Assembly: GCF_017591425.1 (NCBI RefSeq)
Contig: NW_024466459.1
Span: 1,674,001-1,738,000 of the forward strand
DNA: 64,000 bases
Direction of reading: 5' to 3'
From: Ochotona curzoniae
Taxonomy: Eukaryota; Chordata; Mammalia; Lagomorpha; Ochotonidae
The notes under the pieces are model-generated. The model saw only the letters and a list, made by a program, of their open reading frames with translations, made no database searches and was not told where the DNA came from. Positions 33,847 to 44,370 of the stretch are shown here, piece after piece; the stretch's first letter is position 1, and each line of letters begins with the position of its first letter. The position numbers were made by a program, and so were the translations under genes.

Positions 33847-34170
33847 GGGGTCCAAAGCAGTAGCCCAGTGGCTAAAGTCCTTGCCTTGAATGTACTGGGA
33901 TCCCATGTGGGTTTGTGTTCCGGCGGCCCACTTCCCACCCAGCTCCCTGCTTATGGACTGGGAAAGTAGTCAAGCATGGCCAAAAGTCTTGGGACCCTGC
34001 ATCCAGGTGGGAGATCAGGAAGAAGCTCCTGGGTCCTGGCTTCAGATCAGCTCAGCCCTGCTAAGGCAGCCATGTGGGGAGTGAATTAGTGAACAGAGAA
34101 GCTACTTCTCTATCTCTTCTCTCTGTATATCTGCCTTTCCAATAAAAATAAATAAAATGTTAGTAAATAA
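33847..34170 (+). mobile_element. C-repeat SINE
   Basis: It begins immediately after the tail of the preceding SINE ('GGGGGTCCAAAGCAGTAGCC') and runs to 'CCAATAAAAATAAATAAAAT'. It may have inserted into the A-rich tail of its older neighbour, a common target. Confidence 0.92.
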
Positions 34171-34214
34171 ACAGTTTAATATTTTAATATTAATATTTAT
34201 TTACTGTTTTAAAT

Positions 34215-34541
34215 ATTTTTAAAATATTTATTTATTTTCACTGGTAAGGCAGATTTACAGAGAGAAGGAGAGACAGAAAAATCTTTCATCTGCTGGTTCA
34301 CTCCCAAAATGGCTATAATGACAGGAGCTGAGCTAATCTAAATCCAGGAGCCCGGAGCTTCTTCTGGGTCTCCCACATGGGTGCAGGGTCCCAAGGCTTT
34401 GGGCCGTCCTTTGCTGCTTTCCAAGGCCATAGTCAGGGAGCTGGATGGGAAGTGGAGCAGCCAGGACATGAATTAATGCCCACATGGGATCCTGGTGCCT
34501 GTAAGGGGAGGATAGCCAATTGAGCCATTGGTCGGGGCTGC
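34215..34541 (-). mobile_element. C-repeat SINE, reverse
   Basis: AT-rich tail, 'GGCAGATTTACAGAGAG', 'TGGGTCTCCCACATGGGTG' and 'GCCAATTGAGCCATTGGTCG'. Full length. Confidence 0.92.
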
Positions 34542-34552
34542 CTTCTTTGCTT

Positions 34553-34571
34553 TTAAAGATTTATTTACTTC
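34553..34571 (-). mobile_element. Split tail of a reverse SINE
   Basis: 'TTTAAAGATTTATTTACTT' is the reverse A-tail of a SINE whose body resumes at 34862. The SINE at 34572-34860 interrupts it. Confidence 0.6.
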
Positions 34572-34860
34572 GTGGCTGACACTGTAGTATGGTAGGCTGG
34601 GCATTTACTTGTAGCATCGGCATCCCATATCCGTATCCTGGCTGATCCAGTTCTGATCCAGTTCCCTGCTTATGGCCTGGGAAAGCAGCAGCAGAAGGTC
34701 CACTATGAGACAGGAAAGAAGTACCTGGCTTCTGGCTTCAGATTGGCTCAGCTCCAACCATTGTGGCCATTTGAGGGAGTGGACCAGGGGACATAAGATC
34801 TCTGTCTCTCCTCTCTGTCACTCTGCTTCAAATGAAAAAATATATATATATATATATATT
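34572..34860 (+). mobile_element. C-repeat SINE nested in another SINE
   Basis: It starts 'CGTGGCTGACACTGTAG', has 'GGCATCCCATATCCG', 'TTATGGCCTGGGAAAGCAGC' and 'TTTGAGGGAGTGGACC', and ends in 'CTTCAAATGAAAAAATATAT'. 'GATTTATTTACTT' before it and 'GATTTACTTATTT' after it are the likely target-site repeat. Confidence 0.85.
34841..34859. repeat. (TA)9 microsatellite
   Basis: A pure TA tract in the tail of the nested SINE. Confidence 0.95.
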
Positions 34861-35066
34861 TTTTAAAAATATTGATTTACTTATTTAAAAGGCAGAGTTA
34901 CAGAGAGAGAGAACAGGCAAGATATCTTCCATCTGCTGGTTCATACTCCAAATGCCCACAACAGCCAGGGCAGATCTAGGTCAAAGCCAGGAGCCTAAAA
35001 CTCCATCCTGGTCTCCCACGGGGGGAGCAGGAACTCCATTACTGAGCCATCATGCGCTGACTCCCA
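34861..35066 (-). mobile_element. Older C-repeat SINE, reverse, body
   Basis: 'ATTGATTTACTTATTTAAAA', 'GGCAGAGTTACAGAGAGAG', 'CCTGGTCTCCCACGGGGGG' and 'TGAGCCATCATGCGCTGAC'. About 100 internal bases are lost. Confidence 0.85.
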
Positions 35067-35251
35067 GGATGCATTTGGAAGGAAACTGATTCAGAGGCAA
35101 AAGAGCCAGTGTGCAAACCACACCCTGAAAATGAGATGCGGGCACCCATGGGAGCAGCTTCCCAGTGCCAGCCTCCTGAAGCAGCTCAGCCTGCCCTACA
35201 GCCTGGCCATCAGAGAACAAGCCCCTTGTTTGCCTCAGAGGCACCAAGCTT

Positions 35252-35566
35252 ACTTTTTTTTTTTTAAAGATTTATTTTTATTGCAAAGTCAGATATACAG
35301 TGAGGAGGAGAGACAGAGAGGAAGATCTTCCATCTGATGATTCACTCCCCAAGTGGCCACAAAGGCCGGAGCTGAGCCAATCTGAAGCCAGGAGCCTCTC
35401 CCAGGTTTCCCACATGCGTGTCGGGTCCCATCCTTTGGGCCTTTCCCAGGCCACAAGCAGGGAGCTGGATGGGAAGTGGAGCCACTGGGATTAGAACCGA
35501 CGCCCAAATGGGATCCTGGCATGTGCAAGGCAAGAACTTGGATCGCTACGCTCTCGCGCCAGGCCC
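35252..35566 (-). mobile_element. Full-length young C-repeat SINE, reverse
   Basis: T13 run, 'AAAGATTTATTTTTATTGCA', 'TGATTCACTCCCCAAGTGGC', 'GCAGGGAGCTGGATGGGAAG' and 'CGCTACGCTCTCGCGCCAGG'. CpGs are preserved at the SINE 5' end, so it is young. Confidence 0.93.
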
Positions 35567-35851
35567 TCCACGGTTGCTTTTATTAGCAGCACCTGTGGCC
35601 AGCTGCAGCACAGAGCTGATCTCTGTCAATCCCATTAAAAATATACAAATAAGAAGGAAACTGAAACGCAGTAAAGTCACAAGACAAAACCCAACTTCCT
35701 GTTTGGAGCTGAACTGCCTCTGTTTCCTGTCACCCACCCCACCCTCCTACACTCACCTGGCCTCCCATGACACTGAGCCATCATGGCACAACCCATTAAA
35801 GTCATTATATATAAGGTCACATGGCCCTTTGCGACTGTAAGTCATTACCAA

Positions 35852-35900
35852 ATCATCATCGTCACCATTATCACCACCACCACCACCATCATCATCATCA
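35852..35900. repeat. (ATC/ACC)n trinucleotide tract
   Basis: Interrupted ATC, ACC and CAT units spanning about 49 bases. Confidence 0.9.
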
Positions 35901-36544
35901 GTAAGGCCTCGCTCCCTAAAGCTATGAAGCTCTGTGTTCCACCTTGTAGAATGCACCCTGTTTCTGGGGTGGAAGGTGGGATGCGACCCACAGCAACCTT
36001 GTGATTCTGCAAGGAGCTGCAGATGCAGCAGGATGCGGGGTTTGCAGCGTCCAGGGCAATGCCGAGGCCCTTCTGATGTGAATGTCACCCAGTCCAGGCC
36101 CAGCTCATGACACAGCTCATGACACAGAACCCAGGAAACCCGGGGCTTCCCCTTACCCTCCTGACTCCACGAGTACTGCCTTGGTCTTGCCTCTTGCATG
36201 TCAGTTACCTTTTTGAGTTATAAAGCCTCGAGCAGAGCTTGCTGTCACCTGCTCATCCACTTGCCGAATCAAGAATGATGAGTTGTCCTCCGTTCCTGTT
36301 CAGGGACCAGGGTCCTGAGCAGGCACTCCAGTATAGGATACAGGTGTTCCAACCAGCATCTTCACTGCTCTGCCAGACTCCTGTCCCAACAGTCCCACTT
36401 TATTCATGACAAACCTCAGCAGGACACTAGACCCCAGCCAGCGCATCTGGCTCAAACGGTCTGAGTGAGACCACTGCTTTCCCCAGAGGTGCCCAGCTTC
36501 TCCCCCCACTCACCTGATGACCTAGCCCTCTGCTCCCTGGGATG

Positions 36545-36960
36545 TGGGCCCAGCCAGACAGCAGCTTCTCCACCGTCTTCTCCAGCCTCCATCCTATCTG
36601 AGATCTAAGCCCTCAGACTTCCTGAAAATTCATCTCTGCAGGCCCCCCGCCCCCCACTTCTGCCTGCTCTGTCTGCATCTTCCTGTCTCCTGGGTCACTT
36701 GCACCTGTGCCAACACCTCCCTTCTGAGAGCTGCTCTCCCGCTTGCCCCACTGCGCCTTCCTCGTGCTGCTGCCATGCCTGCCCAGCAAACTTCTCCCAA
36801 GAGGCCTGCACATCCTCTCTAAGCTGCTCCAGAGTGGCTTCTCCCTCCATCATGCCCTGAACCTCAACTTCTCATATCACTAATGACCTCCTCTCTGTCC
36901 AGTTCCAGAGGCCACTTTCTGGTCTGTGTCACAGTCGGCCTTTACTCAGCCCTCTTCAAA
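36545..36960 (+). mobile_element. Possible L2 fragment
   Basis: 'CATATCACTAATGACCTCCT', 'GTTCCAGAGGCCACTTTCTG' and 'CAGTCGGCCTTTACTCAGCC' resemble a conserved LINE ORF stretch found in many mammals. The family assignment is tentative. Confidence 0.4.
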
Positions 36961-37752
36961 AGCACTTGTAGGCAAATGACGTGGGAAGCTGCTGCTTTGG
37001 GCTCCCACAGACCGCACTGAAGCAAACCAAATCGGAGTCACTGGGGCTAAATGCCTCCCAGTGAAACTTCTGGAAAGGAGCATTTCAGAACAGATCAGCT
37101 GTCCCTCAGAACTGCAGAGTCCAGTCCACACGAATCAACATAGAAGTGACGTTCCTTTGGCTTTAACCCTTATGAGAAAGTAATCAGACATTATCTGGAG
37201 GGGCTTTTTCTTTTTCGTTACTATTTCCTTGCTCCCACTTTGGGTAACCAACTGCTCTGTTGGTAGTCAGTCAGAGCTTTCCTGATTTGCAAATAAAAGG
37301 TGATTGATCTCAAACTATGCTGGTGATAATTCCGTTGTTGGTTTTTTTTTTTTTTTTGACATGTCCACCAGAGCCAGGAAATTCAGGTAAGGAAGCTTCC
37401 ACCCAGGGTGGCCCACGAATGATCACCCATGTCCCCACGAACCTCCACCTTTGGCACAGATGGCTGCAGCAGGGAAACCGGAGCCTGAGCAGAGGGAAGG
37501 ACGGAGTCGATGCTGTCCCCCTCCCTGCCGCCCACCCCTGGGATCGCTGTTCTATCAGAGTGACAGAGACAAGTTCAGCCCCCACAACTGAAAGGCCTGA
37601 CCCTCCCCTACCAAGGGCTCTGCGGGGATGGCCCACCCGCTGTTGCTCTGAATGATGTGACAACCCACGGCCTGGCTGGTGTCACTCATGGTTCCCATGC
37701 AGCCACAACTATACCGCAGTGGCCTTTTCAGGAACTTGGCTACATGGGCCTG

Positions 37753-38070
37753 GGAGCTGGTGTGATGTCTCGACTGTCAATACTCCACCTGCAATGCTGG
37801 CATTCCATATAGCCACCTTTTTTTGTGTCCCGGCTGCTCCACTTCCCATCCAGCTCCCTGATGTGGCCTGGGAAAGCAGTCGAGGATGGCCCAAAGCCTT
37901 AGGACCCTGTACCCACGTGGGAGACCCAGAAGAAGTACCTTGTGTTCATTTAGGGAGTCAACCAGCAGATGGGAGATCTTTCTGTCTGTCCTTCTCTTTG
38001 TAAATTTGCTTTCCAAAAGAAATAAATAAATCTTAAAAAACAAAACAAAACAAAACAAAACCATAGGATT
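37753..38070 (+). mobile_element. C-repeat SINE with (AAAAC)n tail
   Basis: It starts 'GGAGCTGGTGTGATGTC', shows 'CTCCACTTCCCATCCAGC' and 'GCAGTCGAGGATGGCCC', and ends 'AAATAAATAAATCTTAAAAA' followed by four CAAAA units. CATGGG(C/T)CTG at 37743-37752 and 38071-38080 may be the duplication, though a few non-A bases separate it from the tail. Confidence 0.88.
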
Positions 38071-38117
38071 CATGGGTCTGCTAAAATCCTGCTTAGCTTT
38101 TGTGCCCCAGGGAACAA

Positions 38118-38309
38118 CCTGGAGCTTCTTTTGGGTCTCCCACATGGGTGCAGGGTCCCAAGACTCTGGGCCATCCTTTACTGCTTTTCCAGGCAACAAG
38201 GCTGCAGCTGGAAGGGAACTGGAGCAGCTGGGATACAAACCAGTGCTTATATGGGATCCTGGCGCATGCAGGGGTAAGATTAGCCAATTGAGCCATTGTG
38301 CTGGTCCCA
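38118..38309 (-). mobile_element. C-repeat SINE 5' half, reverse
   Basis: 'TTTTGGGTCTCCCACATGGG' to 'CATTGTGCTGGTCCC' is the SINE 5' two thirds in reverse; the tail part is absent. It lies in inverted orientation 50 bases from the preceding SINE. Confidence 0.9.
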
Positions 38310-39261
38310 GCCCCATCCTTTTGGTTGCTAACCACCTCTTTCTCTGGTCCTCTTTTCTTTTCTCAGCCTGGGGGGCAAGCAGGCTAAGTGCTCCTTCCCT
38401 CAGAGATGAAATAAAGGGCATGACCCGGCAGTCATTTCCTTTGGCCCTGGAGTGTGGATCAAGGGTGGCTTCCAGCCCTCTGCCCCTCTCCTGGGAACCC
38501 CAGCATCTTCCCAGACTACGAGTTCCAGGGATGATGGGATCGGAGCTCGTCTTGCCCCAGGCAGGCGTGTCACAGGTCCTCTGTAAATACCTGATAATGA
38601 AGGGGTGACAGCCAGGGGGGAACAGTCACTCCCCTGGGCCTCCGGACATGTGGGAACCAGCTAGTGCAGGGCTCAACTCCCTGAGTCACAGATTTGGGAA
38701 GGTCTGCGCCTCCCCATCCAGCTCCACTATTCACATTGTGGGCACAGTTTCTGAGGCTTGGGGACAAGTCAAAGGCCCATTTCAGGTAACGGTGGGAGTG
38801 GTGACTCCAAGAGTTTCATCTCCAACATGATGAACCAAACAGTGGCACCATTGGCTTAGGAATGGCCTCTCCCAAAATAAGTAAATAAAGGAATGGCCCT
38901 TCTCTCTCTGGCCTCTCTCGGCCTGGCTTTGTTTTCCAAAGATTCTAGAAGGATAGGAAAATGCTTGTATCAGACCATTGGGGGGATGGGGAGCAGATTA
39001 AATTTGCTTTCTCTTTGGATTAGGGAGGCACTGTGCTGTCTGCAGCCTCTCCTCGGGCCACTGGTGAGTCGGTGCACAGAGAGCTGTGTGCCTGGCCCAG
39101 AAACAGCTGTTTAGGTGGCAGAGTTGGCCAGGTGAGGCCTTGGCGTCTTGGGAAAGGAATGTGGGAGGGTGGGGGAGCAGGTGCCAGCCTCGGGGAGTAG
39201 GGTAAAGGACACGGATATGTGTGACAAGTGCAGAGTATCAAGAGGCATAACTCTTCCATCT
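38310..39261. other. Unique DNA, no gene seen
   Basis: 38400-38830 is moderately GC-rich with several open frames; none has splice support. Confidence 0.4.
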
Positions 39262-39535
39262 GCTTTATGATTTTAAAGGGAAGAGAGAGACAGAGATCTT
39301 CCATTATGTAGTTCACTCTCGGAATGCCGACCACAGCCAGGGCCAAAGCCAGGAGCCAGGAACCCATCTGGTCTTCCACCTGGGTGGCAAGAACCCAAGT
39401 ACTTGATCCATCATCTGCTATATACTCATAGAAAGCTGGATTGGAAGTGGAGCTAGGGCAGTGGCGTGGCAGGCACCCTGCCATAGGACGTGGGCATTCC
39501 AAACAGGGTCTCAGTCACCATGCCAAACACCCACC
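39262..39535 (-). mobile_element. Older C-repeat SINE, reverse
   Basis: 'AGAGACAGAGATCTTCCATT', 'CCAGGAGCCAGGAACCC', 'TCATAGAAAGCTGGATTGG' and 'GTCACCATGCCAAACACCC'. Confidence 0.85.
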
Positions 39536-39606
39536 TTACTTTCCACTAGAGACATCTCAACCACTCCATGCTTGCTTGCGCCCACAAAAACCAAATATTT
39601 TACTTT

Positions 39607-39690
39607 TTTCTGAAAGATTTTATTTTATTTGAAAGGCGGATTTACAGAGAGCAGAAGAAACAGAGATCTTCCACACGCTGGTTTTCTTAC
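39607..39690 (-). mobile_element. C-repeat SINE tail fragment, reverse
   Basis: 'AAAGATTTTATTTTATTTGA', 'GGCGGATTTACAGAGAGC' and 'ATCTTCCACACGCTGGTT', then loss of similarity. Confidence 0.75.
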
Positions 39691-39975
39691 GGCGCTATCT
39701 GCTTCCAAGACCACTAGCGCCACCTTGTGGTAGATCAAGCAACTACTTTTAGATCGGAAAACAAAAATACCCTGAAAATCAAAGGAAGCAACTTCAGTAA
39801 AGACCCGGACCAACGTGAGACCCCATCTTGGTCCGGGGACTCAGTTGTGCATATCCTGGGTGCCTCATGTGATTGTCCTCTACTGAGAAGGATTTCATGG
39901 GCCTGACTGTTCTGTGACACATCTTGCAGCACTCCATCCCACCTTCCTACAGCGATTTGCAAAATTCTGTAAATT

Positions 39976-40130
39976 GGGGTCAGTGTTATGATGCAGTAGA
40001 CAAAGCTTCCACCTGCAGCTCCGGCATCCCATATGAGCCCCAGCTGTTCCACTTCCAACCCAGCTCCCTGTTTGTGGCCTGGATAAGCACAGTAAGCTGG
40101 CCCAGGGCTTAGATTCCTGCACGCATGGTG
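39976..40130 (+). mobile_element. C-repeat SINE 5' half
   Basis: 'GGGGTCAGTGTTATGATGC' to 'GATTCCTGCACGCATGG'. The 3' half is missing. Confidence 0.85.
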
Positions 40131-40154
40131 AGCTTGTTACAAACAGGAGTTCGG

Positions 40155-40412
40155 GGACATTGGGCACAGCGTTTGAGACCCTGCTCTTGACACTCCGGGT
40201 TTGGGTGCCACCCTCGCTCCCTCGCTTCCTGTTCACCCTGAGAAGCAGCAGGTGGTGGCTTGAGTCAAGGTTTTTTCTGCCATCCACGTGGGAGACCCAG
40301 ATTGGGTTTCTAGCTCTTGACGTTCGCATGACCGAACCTATGGCTGTTGGAAGCATTTGCAGAGTAACGCAGTGGATGGAAGTCTCCCTGGAGATTCAAA
40401 TAAAATGAAAAC
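40155..40412 (+). mobile_element. Older C-repeat SINE
   Basis: 'CAGCGTTTGAGACCCTGCTC', 'CACCCTGAGAAGCAGCAGGT', 'CCACGTGGGAGACCCAGATT' and 'GATTCAAATAAAATGAAAAC'. Confidence 0.87.
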
Positions 40413-40457
40413 AAGAGAGGTGCTCAAACTGTAGCCAGGCTACCTGGCTACTTTGCA

Positions 40458-40485
40458 TGTGTGTGTGTGTGTGTGTGTGTGTGTG
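40458..40485. repeat. (TG)14 microsatellite
   Basis: Pure TG tract of fourteen units. Confidence 0.96.
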
Positions 40486-40789
40486 GTGAACTTCCAGCTG
40501 ATTGCACGACTTGTCCTCCCTTTGGGGTCCTCCCTTAGGTGGTTCCCACCCTCTCTGTACCATAAGCAAAGTTCTCACCAATGTCCTTCTCCATTACTGT
40601 GCATCTTGGGGTCTGTGGGACACCTTCGACTTCTACAAGTGGAATCCTGCAGGCGCAGGGCAGGAGGGGACCCTGGCTCTGTGAGAACATCAGCCTCCTC
40701 TGGCGGTTTCTGCTGTGGCTGGTTTCATTAGCTCCCTCCCACCCCCTCAATTACAGCTGCTTTGGACAAAAAGGAATTTGGGAGTAGCC

Positions 40790-40935
40790 GCTGCAAAGCA
40801 TGAAAGGGAAATTACCGGGCTGCGTGATGCTTAAAGAGGGGCCATTTAGCAAGCTTTTGAGGGCTAATTGCTGCTTAATCAAACCCGGGAACGCACAGCC
40901 TCATCATTTGCTTTTTGCAGAGACTGAGACTTGCA
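40790..40935. promoter_or_regulatory. Candidate conserved enhancer block
   Basis: The text around 40850-40885 packs TAAT-type homeodomain cores ('GGGCTAATTGCTGCTTAATC') next to 'GAAATTACCGGGCTGC' and 'CATTTAGCAAGCTTTTG'. It contains no repeat and no open coding signature. The texture resembles known developmental enhancers; this is pattern judgement only. Confidence 0.3.
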
Positions 40936-41288
40936 ATACAGCCTGGGTAATTGGGCTGCGGGTCTTCCAGGAGGCCTGCACTGTCTCGCTGTGCGGGAGG
41001 GCAAGCCTGTGTGTTTTCCTGTCCACCAACGCTCAGCTAAGGGCGGGTCCCACAGGCCGCAGGGCCGCCCCTGCTGCAGCAGACAGGGGGTCTGGCTGCC
41101 CGCCAGCCAAAGCTCAGTGTTGAGTGGTATCATTTTGTCGCACCCTTTTCCGTCTCCACCCTTCTCTGGCCAGCAAGGCTGTGTTCACCCTTTTTGCAAG
41201 GATTCCCAACCCCCACATTCTGTGTATCTGCAATGTCTTTCTTTAAAAAAAAAAAAATTAACAGGCAACTTGTGACATAAATGAAGGT

Positions 41289-41592
41289 TGGGGCCAAAAA
41301 GGTGGCTCAACAGACCAATCCTTCACCTTGTAGCACCAACACCCCATGTGGGGGCCAGTGTGTATCCCAGCTGCTCCACTTGCCTTCCAGCTCCCAGCTT
41401 GTAGCCTGGGAAAGCAATGGAGGATGGTCCAAGTCCTTGGGCCACAGCATCCCACATGGCTCCTGGCTTCAGATCGGCTTCAGCTCAGCTGTTGTAGCCA
41501 TTTGAGGAGTGAACCAGTGGATGGAAGATCTTTCTCTCTATATAAATCTGCCTTCCCAATGCAAATTAAAATTTTAAAAAAAATCTTAAATC
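41289..41592 (+). mobile_element. Full-length C-repeat SINE with TSD
   Basis: The duplication AATGAAGGT lies at 41280-41288 and 41593-41601. It starts 'TGGGGCCAAAAAGGTGGC' and ends 'TTAAAATTTTAAAAAAAATC'. Confidence 0.94.
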
Positions 41593-41601
41593 AATGAAGG
41601 T

Positions 41602-42217
41602 CCATCATCCTATGAGATACCAGCCAACTAAAATTAATGGGAGAAACAAACAAAATAGCTATGATCTTTGCAAATACAGGTTAGCATCTGGTGCTAAGCA
41701 GAGGCAATAAATAAATTTAGAAGGGACAAAGCATGCAGAAAAGGATCCCATGAACATGAAAGGAAATCGCTTCTTCACCCAATGGGTTATGAGCACCGGC
41801 TACAGGCCAGGCATTGTCGCGTAAAAGGCAAACGACACACAGTGCCCACCCTCGTGAACCTGGCCACCAGAAATTCGACTAAAACTGTAATGCTGGATTC
41901 GGCCGGCAGGGGGAGCAGTGCAGCGCATTGTTCTCGATGCTTCGGACCACAAGCATGCACTGCGTTTGTGATTTAAAATAATACAAAAATGAGGAAGCGA
42001 GAGCAACACGAAACTTGTCAGTGGAGTTCGTGGCACCGTCAGGGCCTGAGTGTGAGGAAACCAAGTACCGCTGGGACTTGACATCACCTCACCCACCTGC
42101 TCCCCCTCACCCACCTGCTTCCCCTCACCCACATCCTGTCCCACAGGGCGCAGAGTTGGGAAGTGCAAGGTTCAAGTTAAAAGATAGTGGTTTATGGTGA
42201 ATCCATCATCATGGGAC
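41602..42217. other. Unique DNA with L2/MIR-like part
   Basis: 41785-41890 ('GAGCACCGGCTACAGGCCAG') resembles the 'CTACTATGTGCCAGGCACTG' end of L2/MIR. 42085-42140 has a short CCCCTCACCCACCTGCTT tandem duplication. Confidence 0.45.
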
Positions 42218-42482
42218 TGGGGCAGTGCTGTAGCAGCAGAGCTAAGGGTGCTAGTTCAAGTCCTGGCATCTCCACTTCCCATCTAGCCCTGTGCTAATGT
42301 TCATTAAAAGCAGTGGAAAATGGCCCATGTGAGAGATTTAAATGAAACTCCTAAATTAAGCCTGGTTTTGTGTGGCCCAGCCCTTGGCCTTGTGGCCATT
42401 TGGGGAGTGAGGCAGAGGATGGAAAATCAGTCTCTCCTGTCTACGACTTTCAAATACATAAATAAGTACATTAAAAAAACTT
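42218..42482 (+). mobile_element. Older C-repeat SINE
   Basis: 'GGGACTGGGGCAGTGCTG', 'ATCTCCACTTCCCATCTAGC', 'CCATTTGGGGAGTGAGGC' and 'CTTTCAAATACATAAATAAG'. Confidence 0.88.
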
Positions 42483-44240
42483 ATCATGCAGTGAAGCAGC
42501 TGGGATCCCTCGGCGATTCCATGAGAATGAACACAGTGGACAAGGCTGTTGCAAGGTCTTCCTCGGAACACACAGCTGTGCTCCCTGCTGTCCTGTGCTG
42601 GGACATCAGGCCATTTCAGCCCCCGGGCCTACAGTTCAGGCTCATGCCCCTCCAAAGACCTGGGTACCCTGAGTCCTGGGCCAGCCTTGTCCCCACACCC
42701 CACCCCACCCCCAGCACAAGTCTGCCCCACGTGGCAGTCGCCAGACCCTTAGCTAATGGTGATGTTGTCAGACCCACACGGCACCCTTTGTCTCTTCTCA
42801 GAAGGCAGTGGGAGGTCCACGACCCCGGCTGTAGTTGGATCACCTGGCTGGTTTGGTGGGGGTCTTATGCCCAAGCCTCAGCCATTACATTTTACCCATG
42901 ATGAGGTCTGGCCATCAGCATATTCAAGTCCCCAGCGTGCCTCTGATGGTCTCCTGGATGGAGAACCACCTGTACTGAGGGGCCTCCCCTCTCCTGAGAC
43001 TGGATACCAGGACTGTGTGTCACAGGGGGCCAACACCTTCCATTTTGCAGGGGGACCTGGTTTGCAAACTCCCAGTGCTGCACCCTGGGGCCCTCACTTA
43101 GTCCCAGGCAAACTGGCATACATCCCTGGGGCTGCACGTCTTATCCTCCACACCATCCCACTTAGAGCAGCCCTAGCCTCACACTCTTGTCTTCCTTTAG
43201 GGTCAGAGGGAAACCAGCCAGCAGCTGTCTCTCCCAAGGTCAGTGTCAACGTCGGTTCTAGCTCCTCTCCAGCACTGCCTCCTTGGAACAGCATTGCCCT
43301 GGGTTCTTGTCCTGACCCCTGGCTGGCAGGTCCTCCTGTAATCAGCTGAGTGTGAACTGGCTGGCCGCACGTTGCCATTAGTAACATGCAGCCGCCTGGG
43401 CTGGGAACCCCCAAGTGCAAAGCCCACATTCCTGGGTTCCTCGCCTGGGACTCGCTCACCTGGCCACCGGGACCATAGATTGGAGGTCCTTCCGGGTGAA
43501 CTTTGTGGCTTTGAAGAACCTCAAACTCCAACATTTCTTCTGTTCTTGGGGAACTGGAGTTGAGAGCGACCGGGCTGGGCTTGCTGTTTCTTGGCACCTG
43601 TGCGGCTGCTGCACTCCTGGGACTCCCCCTGCCAGTGTAGCGAGCACCTGGGGCGGGCGCAGGCTCAGGCTCCGCAGGGACTCCATGGCGCGGCCAGGGC
43701 TGTAGCGCTGAGCTCCAGCGCGGGGGCCCTTTCCTGGTCCTACCTCTTTGGGTTTTTCTTCTTCTCTACAACGTTTTTTCAGCGCCCCCACCCCTCCTCC
43801 CATTAAAATTTTTTTCCCAGCATGGCCATTTTTGAAAAAGACCAAGCCTACTGGGTTAAAACTGCAGTTACTTGTGTGGTCAAAATGAGTCCTGGTTATC
43901 CTGGAAATGTACGTTTTATTTTATTTTATTTTTCTGCCACCAGAGGGTGCCCTCGCGCAAGCGCCCATCGAGACGCTTGGGATGCTGGAAGGGCACAGAG
44001 GCGTGCAAGGCAGGGGCGTCCTTTGGAGCCAGCCTTCTCATGAGCACCGCCCCCCCCCCCCCCCCCGGAGGGATCTAGACGACCAGGAGCTGGGTAGACC
44101 AGGAGCTGTGCGTTGCTAACCAGATGCAATGCGACGGATCTGCAAGGGCACAGGGATTTGAAACATTCCTCGTACAAGAAGGCTGGTGCTGCTTTCATAG
44201 CATAATCTCCTCTCCCTCCTTGCTTCTCAAGCCACGGAGT
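42483..44240. other. GC-moderate unique DNA, no gene assigned
   Basis: A 197-codon plus frame (42756-43349) and a 167-codon minus frame (43094-43597) overlap each other. Neither resembles a known protein, so both are probably chance frames. Confidence 0.4.
44050..44066. repeat. C17 homopolymer
   Basis: Seventeen consecutive C (G on the minus strand). Such runs are unstable, prone to sequencing error and able to form i-motif or G-quadruplex structures. Confidence 0.95.
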
Positions 44241-44244
44241 CCTC

Positions 44245-44370
44245 ACACTAACGGCTCCCTCTGCCTGGAAAGCCCTTCTCTCTGACGATGCCCCTCCAGC
44301 TGCCTCTAATCTTTGCTCTAACTCACCTTTGTAATGGGTCTTCCTGCGGTCCTGTAGGCAGCTGTACTGG
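44245..44370 (+). mobile_element. L2 fragment
   Basis: 'GGCTCCCTCTGCCTGGAAAG' and 'CTGCCTCTAATCTTTGCTC' match the well-known L2 3' text. The donor-like minus site at 44328 falls in it and is not an exon boundary. Confidence 0.6.

Larger units (their letters stand above)
35567..37742. other. Unique DNA with L2-like block
   Basis: Contains an ATC/ACC tract and a 36545-36960 block that looks like ancient LINE sequence. Donor-like minus sites at 35757 (CAG|GTGAGTGTAG) and 36512 (CAG|GTGAGTGGGG) lack matching acceptors. Confidence 0.4.
40413..41279. other. Unique DNA with enhancer-like block
   Basis: Contains a TG microsatellite and, at 40790-40935, a low-repeat block with homeodomain-type motifs listed separately. 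No exon recognised. Confidence 0.45.

Noticed and set aside
42756..43597. Overlapping long frames on both strands (197 and 167 codons)
   Set aside because: Both strands are open over the same DNA, as expected of GC-rich non-coding sequence, and neither has a known domain.
44245..44370. Minus splice donor AAAG|GTGAGTTAG at 44328
   Set aside because: It lies in an L2 fragment, and the apparent upstream frame comes from the same repeat.
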